Shown: piece by piece, positions 56,657 through 64,000 of the stretch | How the letters are laid out: every line of letters begins with the position of its first letter | How positions within the stretch are numbered: position 1 is the stretch's first letter | Notes under the pieces: model-generated | Databases searched by the model: none | Told to the model about the DNA's origin: nothing | What the model saw: the letters and a program-made list of their open reading frames with translations, nothing else | Made by a program: the position numbers and the translations under genes | NCBI RefSeq assembly: GCF_008807415.1 | Contig: NZ_CP043626.1 | Location: 3,410,001 to 3,474,000 of the forward strand | Length of the DNA stretch: 64,000 nucleotides | Source: Pseudomonas denitrificans (nom. rej.) | GTDB taxonomy: Bacteria; Pseudomonadota; Gammaproteobacteria; Pseudomonadales; Pseudomonadaceae | Direction of reading: 5' to 3'

Positions 56657-57598
56657 TCAGCGCTCGGCCACCAGACGCTCCATCATCGCGGCAGGGGTGT
56701 AGCGGTACAGGGTTTCGGCGCTCACCGGTGCGGGACGGGCCTCAAGGAAGCGCGGCAGGTCGTCCGGCGAATCGACGCCCCAGATGAAGAAACGGCCCGG
56801 GTCGTAGAACGACTCCTGCTTCACCCGCGCGTTGGTGGTCAACAGCTTCTTGCCGAAGAACAGGGTCTCCAGCACCCGCAGGGTGTAGCCAGCCTGGCCG
56901 GTCTGGTTGACCTCCACCAGCACGTCGGCGCCCAGGGTCATCCGCAGGCTTTCGCGGTAGGGGTAGATGGCGCTGACGTGATACGGCGAAGCAACCTGGG
57001 TGGACTTGTCGCGCACGATGTGGAAATCAAGCTCGCAGCCCTGCTTGCGCAGAGCCTCGGCGATGGCCAGCACGGTGGCCGAACGCCCCTTGTCGCGGCC
57101 GAGGAACGTGCAGGTACGGCCGGTGCCAGTGCTGCTCGAACTGCTTGCCAGCTGCCTCGCCGCCGCCTCACTGAAGGGGAAGAACTGGTCAAGCCGTTCG
57201 ACGTCCAGCAGAGAACACTGCTCGGGATCGAAGCTGTAGACGCGGTCGAAGAGGCCGCGCACCGAATCGATGAACTGGCGGTCCACCAGGTCGCGAACCA
57301 GCAACACCTTGTGGCCATTGAAGGTGCTTGCGATGCCGGCGTTGATACCGTGCAGCAGCTCTCCCTCGTTGCAGACCAGGATGTCTCCGGGGCGTTCACC
57401 ATGCCGAGCGTTGACTCTCCGGCCCAGCCATTCCAGCGGCATCGGCACCGGCAGGCGCTTGCCCAGTGATCGGAACAACCGATAGATGCGCCGAACGTAG
57501 CCGGGCACCTGGACGATACGGACGTCGAAGTTGTCCTTCAGCGACTCGATCATCGCCCGCTCGTACTCGGCCTTCCAGCCCAGGAAGAAGATTTTCAC
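56657..57598 (-). CDS. orphan glycosyltransferase-like protein
   Basis: A 313-residue cytoplasmic protein. The N-terminus VKIFFLGWKAEYERA looks like a first Rossmann strand and the C-terminal block VEVNQTGQAGYTLRVLETLFFGKKLLTTN resembles the donor-binding region of GT-B glycosyltransferases for LPS or capsule; catalytic residues cannot be pinned down. The GTG at 57598 lacks a ribosome site, and a longer frame runs to 57688, so the start is uncertain. It has no operon partner, and it separates yjcH-actP from the betaine-binding gene, which are adjacent in P. aeruginosa as I recall. Flanking terminators share the core AATCCCCCGC. Confidence 0.75.
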   Translation of the reverse strand: MKIFFLGWKAEYERAMIESLKDNFDVRIVQVPGYVRRIYRLFRSLGKRLPVPMPLEWLGRRVNARHGERPGDILVCNEGELLHGINAGIASTFNGHKVLLVRDLVDRQFIDSVRGLFDRVYSFDPEQCSLLDVERLDQFFPFSEAAARQLASSSSSTGTGRTCTFLGRDKGRSATVLAIAEALRKQGCELDFHIVRDKSTQVASPYHVSAIYPYRESLRMTLGADVLVEVNQTGQAGYTLRVLETLFFGKKLLTTNARVKQESFYDPGRFFIWGVDSPDDLPRFLEARPAPVSAETLYRYTPAAMMERLVAER

Positions 57599-57812
57599 TC
57601 GATCAGAACACACGCACTGCAATACCCGTGGAAAGCGACGCAGGGCAACATCGAACCGACAGCCCAACGGGATGCCGACCACTTGCACCAGCGATCGAGG
57701 CTCGACGCGAGCCAGTCAATGAAAGAGGTCGATTATCCCCCAGGAACCACAGCCGTGGAAACCGGGCGTCGCCCGCCCCTGCATGGCCACCGCGAAGGAC
57801 GCGCACAAAGAA

Positions 57813-57844
57813 AATCCCCCGCAGTCGCAATGGCTGCGGGGATT
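57813..57844 (-). terminator. intrinsic terminator of the betaine-binding-protein gene
   Basis: AATCCCCCGCAG - TCGCAATGG - CTGCGGGGATT; one-base bulge in the stem, A-tract upstream that reads as T-tract on the minus strand. Confidence 0.85.
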
Positions 57845-57877
57845 GTCCTGTATAGCGCGAGGGTGCGACCTAGGCGA

Positions 57878-58732
57878 TCACAGCCATTCCTTCACGCGAT
57901 CCGGGTGCGCCTCGACCCATTTCTTGGCGGCCACGTCCGGCTTCTCGCCGTTCTGCACGGCCAGCATGACTTCGCCGATCTCCTGGCCGTCCTTCCACTG
58001 GAACTTCTTCAGGAAGGCCCAGACTTCCGGTGCCTTCTTCTCCAGTGCCGGGTTCGCCACGCTATCCACGTGCTCCTCGTCGCCATAGACCTTCTTCGGG
58101 TCTTCGAGGAACTTCAGTTTCCACTTGGCGAACATCCAGTGCGGAATCCAGCCGGTCACCGCAACGGCCTTCTTGTCGTTCTCCGCGCGGGTCAGCTCGG
58201 AGATCATGCCGCTGCCGGAACTGGCCACCAGCTTGTAGTCCAGGCCGTAGTCCTTGATCGCCTGGTCGGTCTTGAGCATCACCCCGGCGCCGGCGTCGAT
58301 GCCGACGATGCGGCCGCCGAAATCTTCCTTCTGTGCATTGAGGTCTTCGATGCTGTTGGCTTTCACGTACTCCGGCACGATCAGGCCGATCTTCGCGCCC
58401 GGGTAGTTCACGCCCAGGTTGACCACCTTGTCCTTCATCTTCTCGTAGTAGGCGCCGTGGGTGACCGGCAGCCAGGCCGAGAGCATGGCGTCGAGCTTGC
58501 CGCGCGCCACGCCCTGCCACATGATCCCGGCGGCGACCGGCATCAGCTTGACCTGGTAGCCGAGCTTCTCGCGCATGATCTCGGCGGCGACGTGCGTGGT
58601 CGCCACGCTGTCCGACCAGCCGTCCACGTAACCGATGGTGATTTCCGGCTTGGCCGCCGCACCGGCCAGCCCGGCAGCCGCCGACAGCACCAGCCCTGCG
58701 CCCAGGCCCAACAGGCGTCGCATCATTCGCAT
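57878..58732 (-). CDS. glycine betaine/proline-type ABC substrate-binding protein
   Basis: A 284-residue periplasmic protein with signal peptide (cleavage near residue 26, AGAAAKPE) and an OpuAC-type fold. Ligand-box aromatics are suggested by GYVDGWSD, SAWLPVTHGAYYEK and VTGWIPHWMFAKWKL. It should capture quaternary amines such as glycine betaine for osmoprotection or catabolism. No permease or ATPase gene is adjacent, so it must feed a transporter encoded elsewhere, as known for several Pseudomonas CbcX/BetX/CaiX-type binding proteins. GGGGAGA precedes the ATG. Confidence 0.92.
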   Translation of the reverse strand: MRMMRRLLGLGAGLVLSAAAGLAGAAAKPEITIGYVDGWSDSVATTHVAAEIMREKLGYQVKLMPVAAGIMWQGVARGKLDAMLSAWLPVTHGAYYEKMKDKVVNLGVNYPGAKIGLIVPEYVKANSIEDLNAQKEDFGGRIVGIDAGAGVMLKTDQAIKDYGLDYKLVASSGSGMISELTRAENDKKAVAVTGWIPHWMFAKWKLKFLEDPKKVYGDEEHVDSVANPALEKKAPEVWAFLKKFQWKDGQEIGEVMLAVQNGEKPDVAAKKWVEAHPDRVKEWL

Positions 58733-59015
58733 GGTTTTCTCCCCGTGATTTTATCGGCGCGCCTGGGCGAACCCGGCGCATTTCGCGGTCTTGGCCGCCC
58801 CTTCATGATCGGCGCACCCTGATGGCGAACTGCTCTGAGAGCGACGCCAAACGGTCCGATCCGCGACAGAACCCGTCCATCCACGACCGCGCCATTCCAA
58901 CCACGACCCCGCTGCCGGCCTATCGCCTCCATACAGAGGCTCGATTACCCGGCGGGGTTCCCCCGCAGTAGTCTTTCAGCAACGGAGAATCTTTCTCGAC
59001 TGGAGGATCGCCACC

Positions 59016-59237
59016 ATGCTCAAGACCGTCACCTTCACCCTGATGCACTTCATGATCGCCTTCAGCGTCGCCTACGCGCTGACCGGCAGCATCACCGTGG
59101 GCGGGCTGGTCGCGGTGGTCGAGCCGCTGTGCAACGCGGTGGGCTTCCACTTCCACGAGAAGTTCTGGAAGCGCATCGAGGGCAGCGCCGCAGGCGATTC
59201 GGCACCGACGCACCACTGGATTCACCGCCACGCCTGA
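59016..59237 (+). CDS. DUF2061 small membrane protein
   Basis: A 73-residue protein with two helices (TFTLMHFMIAFSVAYALTG and VGGLVAVVEPLCNAVGFHF) and the DUF2061 signature FHEKFWKRI. Function unknown. GGAGGATCG lies eight bases upstream of the ATG. A His-rich C-terminus (THHWIHRHA) could bind metal. Confidence 0.9.
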   Translation: MLKTVTFTLMHFMIAFSVAYALTGSITVGGLVAVVEPLCNAVGFHFHEKFWKRIEGSAAGDSAPTHHWIHRHA

Positions 59238-59311
59238 GTGCCCCGCGCAGGCACTGACGGCGGCCGACGGCGTTGCTAAGATGCGCGCCTCGCCACGGTT
59301 CGCGTGCTCCC

Positions 59312-60871
59312 ATGCCACAGTCCTCGCGCTTTCCGCTCCTCCCCTATTGCCTCGCCCTGCTGCTTGCCCTGATCGCCCTCTGCGGGCTCTGGTACGGCCT
59401 GGGCAAACCGGTGGTCCTGCCCGACGCGGCCACGCCCACGCACAAGCTGCAGTGCGCGTCCTACAGTCCGTTCGCCAAGGACCAGTCGCCCTTCGACCAG
59501 CCTTTCGTGCTGCGCCCGGAGCAGATGGACGCCGACCTGGCCCTGCTGGCGACGCGCTTCGACTGCGTGCGCACCTATTCCATGACCGGCCTGGAAGGCA
59601 TCCCGGCGCTGGCCCGCAAGCACGGCCTGAAGCTGATGCTCGGCGCCTGGGTCAACGCCAACCCGGTGGACACCGAGCGTGAAGTCGAGGCGCTGATCAA
59701 GGCCGCCAACCAGTACCCGGACGTGGTGCAGGCGGTGATCGTCGGCAACGAGACCCTGCTGCGCAAGGAAGTCACCGGGCGCTACCTGGCCGGACTTATC
59801 CACAAGGTGAAGGCCCAGGTGCGCCAGCCGGTGACCTACGCCGATGTCTGGGAATTCTGGCACCAGCACCCGGAAATCGCCCCGGCGGTGGACTTCGTCA
59901 CCATCCACCTGCTGCCCTACTGGGAAGACAACCCCAGCGGCATCGACGATGCCCTCGCCCATGTGGCGAAGATCCGCGAGGACTTCGGCCACGAGTTCGC
60001 TCCCAAGGACATCCTCATCGGCGAGACCGGCTGGCCCAGCGAAGGCCGCCAGCGCGAGACCGCCCTGCCCAGTCGGGTCAACGAGGCGCGGTTCATCCGT
60101 GGCTTCGTGCACATGGCCGAGGAGAAAGGCTGGCACTACAACCTGATCGAAGCCTTCGACCAACCCTGGAAGCGCCAGAGCGAAGGCGCGGTGGGCGGCT
60201 ACTGGGGTCTGTTCAGCGCCGACCGCGAGGAAAAAGGCGTGCTCGCCGGGCCGGTCAGCAACCTGCCGGGCTGGCCGCAGTGGCTGGGGCTTTCCGCCGT
60301 GATCCTGCTCGGCGCCCTGCTGGTTGGCGGCCGCCCGGCCTCTGCCCGCAGTGCTTTCCTGCTGCCGCTGGCCGGCGCGCTGGGTGCCGGCTGCATCGGC
60401 CTGTGGCTGGAGCTGTCGGTGATCACCAGCCGCTTCTGGGGCGAATGGCTCTGGGCGGCGGCGCTGGCCGGCCTCAACCTGCTGGTACTGCTGCACATCA
60501 GCCTGGCGCTGTCGGCGCGCACGGGTTGGCGCTCGCAGGCGTTCGACGTCCTGCAGCGCCGCGCCGGACTGTGGCTGGCGACCGCCGGATTCGCCGGCGC
60601 GGTGCTGATGCTCGGGATGGTCTTCGACGCGCGCTACCGCAGCTTCCCCAGCGCGGCCCTGCTGTTCCCGGCGCTGGTCTACCTGTGCCGGCCGGTTGCC
60701 GCTCCGCGCCGCGAAGCGCTGCTGCTGGCACTCATCATCGCCGTCGGGATTCCTGCACAGCTGGCCATGGAAGGCCTGGGCAATCTTCAGGCACTGGGCT
60801 GGGCGGCGGTAAGCCTGATCCTGCTGGGCGCGCTGTGGCGCGGGCTACGCCCGGCGGAACGAAAGGCCTGA
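59312..60871 (+). CDS. GH17-family beta-glucan enzyme with C-terminal membrane domain
   Basis: A 519-residue protein. One N-terminal helix (~10-30) places a GH17 domain (residues ~45-320) in the periplasm; the acid Glu is E147 (VGNETL) and the nucleophile E238 (GETGWPSEG). A C-terminal block of about six to seven helices follows. Similar Pseudomonas proteins are beta-1,3-glucan hydrolases or transglucosylases involved in periplasmic cyclic or branched glucans. The specific activity is not readable. An ATG at 59312 was chosen; upstream in-frame codons are not conserved in character. It converges with the next gene, stop to stop, one base apart. Confidence 0.88.
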   Translation: MPQSSRFPLLPYCLALLLALIALCGLWYGLGKPVVLPDAATPTHKLQCASYSPFAKDQSPFDQPFVLRPEQMDADLALLATRFDCVRTYSMTGLEGIPALARKHGLKLMLGAWVNANPVDTEREVEALIKAANQYPDVVQAVIVGNETLLRKEVTGRYLAGLIHKVKAQVRQPVTYADVWEFWHQHPEIAPAVDFVTIHLLPYWEDNPSGIDDALAHVAKIREDFGHEFAPKDILIGETGWPSEGRQRETALPSRVNEARFIRGFVHMAEEKGWHYNLIEAFDQPWKRQSEGAVGGYWGLFSADREEKGVLAGPVSNLPGWPQWLGLSAVILLGALLVGGRPASARSAFLLPLAGALGAGCIGLWLELSVITSRFWGEWLWAAALAGLNLLVLLHISLALSARTGWRSQAFDVLQRRAGLWLATAGFAGAVLMLGMVFDARYRSFPSAALLFPALVYLCRPVAAPRREALLLALIIAVGIPAQLAMEGLGNLQALGWAAVSLILLGALWRGLRPAERKA

Positions 60872-60872
60872 G

Positions 60873-61238
60873 TCAGCGGGCCGGTGCGCGCACCAGGCGC
60901 AGCCCGGCCAGCACCACGGCGAAGACGGCGAGCCCGGCGTTGTAGAGCACCAGCGCCGGCAGTGTGACCAGCATGGCCAGCACCGCCAGCCACCAGCCCG
61001 CCTGGCGCGGCACGAAGAAGGCCAGCAGCGAAAGCCCCAGCGCCAGCTTGCCGAACACGCCGAAATGAATCGCCCAGCCCAGTTGCGAGCGCGTGCTGCA
61101 CTCCCAGCGCATGGCTTCATCGGCGCAGATGCCCACCCAGCGACTGTCCTCCATCAGGCCGAAACGCAAGCCATAGCTGGCGGCCAGCCAGAGCGCCAGG
61201 GCGAGCAGCAGGAGGATCAGGGGCAAACGACGGGACAT
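60873..61238 (-). CDS. small membrane protein, unknown
   Basis: A 121-residue protein with about four helices and a short periplasmic-looking loop that has two Cys (GICADEAMRWECSTRSQL). It might form a disulfide in the periplasm. No family is recognised. It lies between the GH17 gene (convergent) and a divergent gene. Confidence 0.8.
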   Translation of the reverse strand: MSRRLPLILLLLALALWLAASYGLRFGLMEDSRWVGICADEAMRWECSTRSQLGWAIHFGVFGKLALGLSLLAFFVPRQAGWWLAVLAMLVTLPALVLYNAGLAVFAVVLAGLRLVRAPAR

Positions 61239-61348
61239 GGCGCCACTACTCCGGGAGGCGGGAAATCGGCGCCCAGCATAACCAGCGCCGGGGCCGATGC
61301 AAGTGGGGCCAAAGCCTGCTTAAACTTCCTTCACCCACGGAGCCTTCG

Positions 61349-61915
61349 ATGAAGCGATCGACCCTGTTCCTGCTGGTCTGCGCGGCTTCCAGCTTCTGGT
61401 GGCTGTGGCCGACCGAACGCCCCCACGCACCGCAGCAGCACAGCCAGGCCCTGTCCGCTGGCGGCTTCCGCGTCGAGCGCTATTCCATCTATCCGCTACA
61501 GGACTTCAGCATCGAGGCCCGCGTGCTCGGCCGCGAGGATTACCGCCTGGGCCGCGAGGCTGAACTCTCGCCCACCGACCTGGCGCTGGGCTGGGGACCG
61601 ATGGATGATCCGAAGGTGCTGGCCGATATCCGCATCAGCCAGGGCAACCGCTGGTTCTACTGGCACGCCGACAAGCTGCCGATCCCTCGCCGCGAACTGG
61701 AAACCCACGCCGCCAACATGCACATGATCCCGGCCAATGACGACGTGGCGCGCGCCCTGGCCCAGGTCAGCGCCGGGGAGCATGTGCGCCTGTCCGGCAA
61801 GTTGGTGCGCGTGGAAGGCGACGACGGCTGGCGCTGGGTCAGCTCGCTGACCCGCGAGGACACCGGCGCTGGCGCCTGCGAGCTGATCTGGCTGGAAAGC
61901 CTGGACCGTTTCTGA
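61349..61915 (+). CDS. conserved hypothetical exported protein
   Basis: A 188-residue protein with an N-terminal signal or anchor (RSTLFLLVCAASSFWWLWP) and a beta-rich remainder (FRVERYSIYPLQDFSIEARVLG; RISQGNRWFYWHADKLPIPRREL; HVRLSGKLVRVEGDDGWRWVSSL). Similar proteins are annotated only as hypothetical. It is divergent from the preceding small membrane protein gene. Confidence 0.82.
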   Translation: MKRSTLFLLVCAASSFWWLWPTERPHAPQQHSQALSAGGFRVERYSIYPLQDFSIEARVLGREDYRLGREAELSPTDLALGWGPMDDPKVLADIRISQGNRWFYWHADKLPIPRRELETHAANMHMIPANDDVARALAQVSAGEHVRLSGKLVRVEGDDGWRWVSSLTREDTGAGACELIWLESLDRF

Positions 61916-61984
61916 AGCGTCCTGTTGCCAGCGGCGCGGGGCTTTGTGCATGCTCCGGAGCATTCGCAGCACAAGGATACTTTC

Positions 61985-62470
61985 ATGCCTCGCGTCACCC
62001 TGCGTCCTGCCGCCCCCGACGACATTCCACTGATCCTCGAGCTGATCCGCGAACTGGCCGACTACGAAAAGCTGGTCCACGAAGTGAAGGCCGACGCCCA
62101 GCGCATGCACGACCACCTGTTCGGCCCGCGCCCCTATGCCGAGGTGCTGATCGGTGAAGTGGACGGCGAGCCCCAGGGCTTCGCGCTGTTCTTCCACAAC
62201 TATTCCACCTGGCTGAGCCAGCCGGGTATCTACCTCGAAGACCTCTACGTGCGCCCCGCCGCCCGTGGTGCCGGCCTGGGCAAGGCATTGCTGACCGAGT
62301 TGGCGCGGCTGGCGGTGGAACGCGATTGCGGACGCCTGGAATGGTCGGTACTGGACTGGAACGAACCCGCCATCGGTTTCTACCACAGCCTGGGCGCGCG
62401 CCCACAGGACGAATGGACCGTCTATCGTCTAACCGGCGACGCCTTGCGTGACCTGGCGCGCAAGGGCTGA
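61985..62470 (+). CDS. GNAT-family N-acetyltransferase (diamine-acetyltransferase-like)
   Basis: A 161-residue single-domain GNAT with acetyl-CoA loop YVRPAARGAGLGKALL and the preceding IYLEDLYV strand. The N-terminal PAAPDDIPLILELIRELADYEK and the WSVLDWNEPAIGFYHSLGA block resemble spermidine/spermine or diamine acetyltransferases, but many GNATs of this shape act on other amines. ATG at 61985 gives the family length. Confidence 0.9.
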   Translation: MPRVTLRPAAPDDIPLILELIRELADYEKLVHEVKADAQRMHDHLFGPRPYAEVLIGEVDGEPQGFALFFHNYSTWLSQPGIYLEDLYVRPAARGAGLGKALLTELARLAVERDCGRLEWSVLDWNEPAIGFYHSLGARPQDEWTVYRLTGDALRDLARKG

Positions 62471-62555
62471 AACGCATATCGCACTTGTAGGAAATGTGCT
62501 GGTCTTAATGCCCGGTCACCCTAGAGTTGGCCTCCTCTTGAAAGGACTCCGAACC

Positions 62556-63905
62556 ATGACATTTCTTCGCCGCGTGGCCGCCCTGATCGGCGGCCTCGCA
62601 CTGGGGCTCGCCGGGCCCGCTTTCGCCCGCGATGTGGATCAGGCCAGCTACGGCTATCCGTTGCTCAACCCGTTCGAGGCGACCATCGCCACTACCCCGC
62701 CGGAGCTGCGCCCGCAGTTGCCGACGGACGACGACATCCGCCAGTCGGACTACGCGCTCAAGCTGCGCCCGGAGCGCGAGCATGAGCTGCCGAGCAACTT
62801 CTGGCCGGTGAAGAAGCTGCACTACCGCCTGGCCTGGCAGAACCACGAAGCACCGCTGGTGTTCATCATCGCCGGCACTGGCGCCCACTACTCCAGCACC
62901 ACGCCCGAGTACCTCAAGCGCCTGTTCTACAACGCCGGCTACCACGTGGTGCAACTGTCCTCGCCGACCAGCTGGGACTTCATGGTCGGCGCCTCCCGCG
63001 TCGCCACGCCCGGCTACACGCCCGACGACGCCGATGACCTGTACCGGGTCATGCAGGCCGTGCGCGCGCAGCATCCGGACCTGCCCGTCAGCGACTACTA
63101 CCTGACTGGCTACAGCCTCGGCGCGCTGCACGCGGCCTTCGTCAGCAAGCTCGACGAAACCCGCCGCAGCTTCAACTTCAAGCGCGTGCTGCTGCTCAAC
63201 CCGCCGGTGAACCTCTACACCTCGGTGAGCAACCTCGACAAGCTGGTGCAGACCCACGTCAAGGGCATCAACGACACCAACACCTTCTACCAGGTGGTGC
63301 TGGCCAAGCTGACGCGCTACTTCGAGCAGAAGGGCTATGTCGACCTCAACGACGCCTTCCTCTTCGACCTGCAACAGTCCAAGCAGCACCTCTCCAACGA
63401 AGAGATGGCCATGCTGATCGGCGCGGTATTCCGCTTCTCCTCCGCCGACATCGCCTTCACCTCGGACCTGATCAACCGCCGCGGCCTGATCACCCCGCCC
63501 AAGTACCCGATCACCGAAGGCACCAGCCTGACGCCCTTCTTCAAGCGCGCCATGCAGTGCGACTTCGAGTGCTACATGACCGACCAGCTGATGCCGCTGT
63601 GGCGCGCCAAGTACGACGGCGGCAGCCTGCCGCAGCTGGTTGACCAGGTCAGCCTGTACGGCGTTCAGGATTACCTGAAGGAGAGCCCGAAGATCGCCGT
63701 CATGCACAACGCCGACGACGTCATCCTCGGCCCGGGCGACATCGGTTTCCTGCGCCGTACCTTCGGCGACCGCCTGACGCTCTACCCGCGCGGCGGCCAC
63801 TGCGGCAACCTCAACTACCGCGTGAACGCCCAGGACATGCTCGACTTCTTCAAGGGACAGGATGCCACGGCCACCGGCATCGCCACCGCGCAGACAGGGA
63901 ACTGA
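62556..63905 (+). CDS. exported alpha/beta hydrolase (esterase-like)
   Basis: A 449-residue protein with a signal peptide (cleavage near residue 24, AFARD) and an alpha/beta hydrolase domain with nucleophile motif GYSLGA (Ser187), a late Asp in NADD and His in GGHCG. It is followed four bases later by a probable mlaA; the same gene pair occurs in P. aeruginosa (recalled as PA3238-PA3239). This suggests a role in outer-membrane lipid homeostasis, but no substrate is known. Confidence 0.88.
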   Translation: MTFLRRVAALIGGLALGLAGPAFARDVDQASYGYPLLNPFEATIATTPPELRPQLPTDDDIRQSDYALKLRPEREHELPSNFWPVKKLHYRLAWQNHEAPLVFIIAGTGAHYSSTTPEYLKRLFYNAGYHVVQLSSPTSWDFMVGASRVATPGYTPDDADDLYRVMQAVRAQHPDLPVSDYYLTGYSLGALHAAFVSKLDETRRSFNFKRVLLLNPPVNLYTSVSNLDKLVQTHVKGINDTNTFYQVVLAKLTRYFEQKGYVDLNDAFLFDLQQSKQHLSNEEMAMLIGAVFRFSSADIAFTSDLINRRGLITPPKYPITEGTSLTPFFKRAMQCDFECYMTDQLMPLWRAKYDGGSLPQLVDQVSLYGVQDYLKESPKIAVMHNADDVILGPGDIGFLRRTFGDRLTLYPRGGHCGNLNYRVNAQDMLDFFKGQDATATGIATAQTGN

Positions 63906-63909
63906 CTCC

Positions 63910-64000
63910 ATGCCACTTCGCCATTCCTGGACTCTCGCCCTGCTGCTGGCCTGCGGCCTCGCCCAGGCCGAGACGCCGCAACCCATAAAGACCCCGACCT
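63910..64000 (+). CDS. probable MlaA/VacJ-family protein, N-terminal fragment
   Basis: Thirty codons are visible before the window ends: ATG, a hydrophobic signal (SWTLALLLACGLAQAET) and a Pro-rich start. The call as MlaA, the outer-membrane part of the Mla phospholipid-retrograde pathway, rests only on gene order after the exported hydrolase; the conserved domain is not yet reached. A lipobox-like Cys at residue 15 is possible. Confidence 0.5.
   Translation, partial: MPLRHSWTLALLLACGLAQAETPQPIKTPT

Overview
The window is high-GC chromosomal DNA of a Pseudomonas, probably from the P. nitroreducens / P. citronellolis / P. knackmussii side of the genus. Gene content and order resemble P. aeruginosa blocks, but several blocks that lie far apart in PAO1 are joined here. 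Genes are dense, there is no phage, plasmid, insertion sequence with a transposase, or CRISPR array, and almost every long open frame opposite a gene is a GC-driven shadow.

Layout: (1) 1-9.5 kb: the 3' end of gacS, ldhA, a zinc-ribbon-like small protein, a META-domain lipoprotein, dinB, three tandem initiator tRNA genes, an MprF-type alanyl-phosphatidylglycerol synthase with its periplasmic hydrolase, and a cytochrome b561. (2) 9.5-15.3 kb: a FemAB-like acyltransferase, then the membrane-lipid remodelling pair plcP-agt with a PhoB-box-like site upstream, an AraC regulator, csaA and a DMT permease. (3) 15.4-29.2 kb: a DUF6515 protein, hldD, a SelT/W-like protein, plpD (type Vd secreted patatin), a FimV-family protein, a MarR regulator, a DUF2804 protein, a membrane diguanylate cyclase, a small lipoprotein, recQ, a YecA-family protein and a YbaN-family protein. 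(4) 29.1-38.5 kb: an RND efflux operon (adaptor, pump, response regulator, sensor kinase) divergent from lapG-lapD; lapG carries a one-base frameshift. (5) 38.5-49.1 kb: polyphosphate:AMP phosphotransferase, mnmC, a TSUP permease, a MarR regulator, and the N-acetylglutaminylglutamine amide (NAGGN) osmolyte operon asnO-ngg-M42 peptidase, which is interrupted by a 266-bp inverted-repeat element plus a terminator-like hairpin. (6) 49.1-64 kb: YnfA, small membrane proteins, an SDR, an exonuclease / DUF294 protein pair, the acetate symporter genes yjcH-actP, an orphan glycosyltransferase-like gene, a betaine-type binding protein, a GH17 membrane enzyme, a GNAT acetyltransferase, an alpha/beta hydrolase and the start of a probable mlaA.

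A recurring theme is envelope and stress adaptation: charge modification of phospholipids (A-PG synthase/hydrolase), replacement of phospholipids under phosphate limitation (plcP-agt), heptose supply for LPS (hldD), surface adhesin control by c-di-GMP (lapG-lapD, diguanylate cyclase), osmolyte synthesis and uptake (NAGGN genes, betaine-binding protein) and efflux. The items most worth a second look are the lapG frameshift, the inverted-repeat element inside the NAGGN operon, the PhoB-like box ahead of plcP-agt, the symmetric box ahead of the RND operon, and the orphan gene flanked by look-alike terminators.
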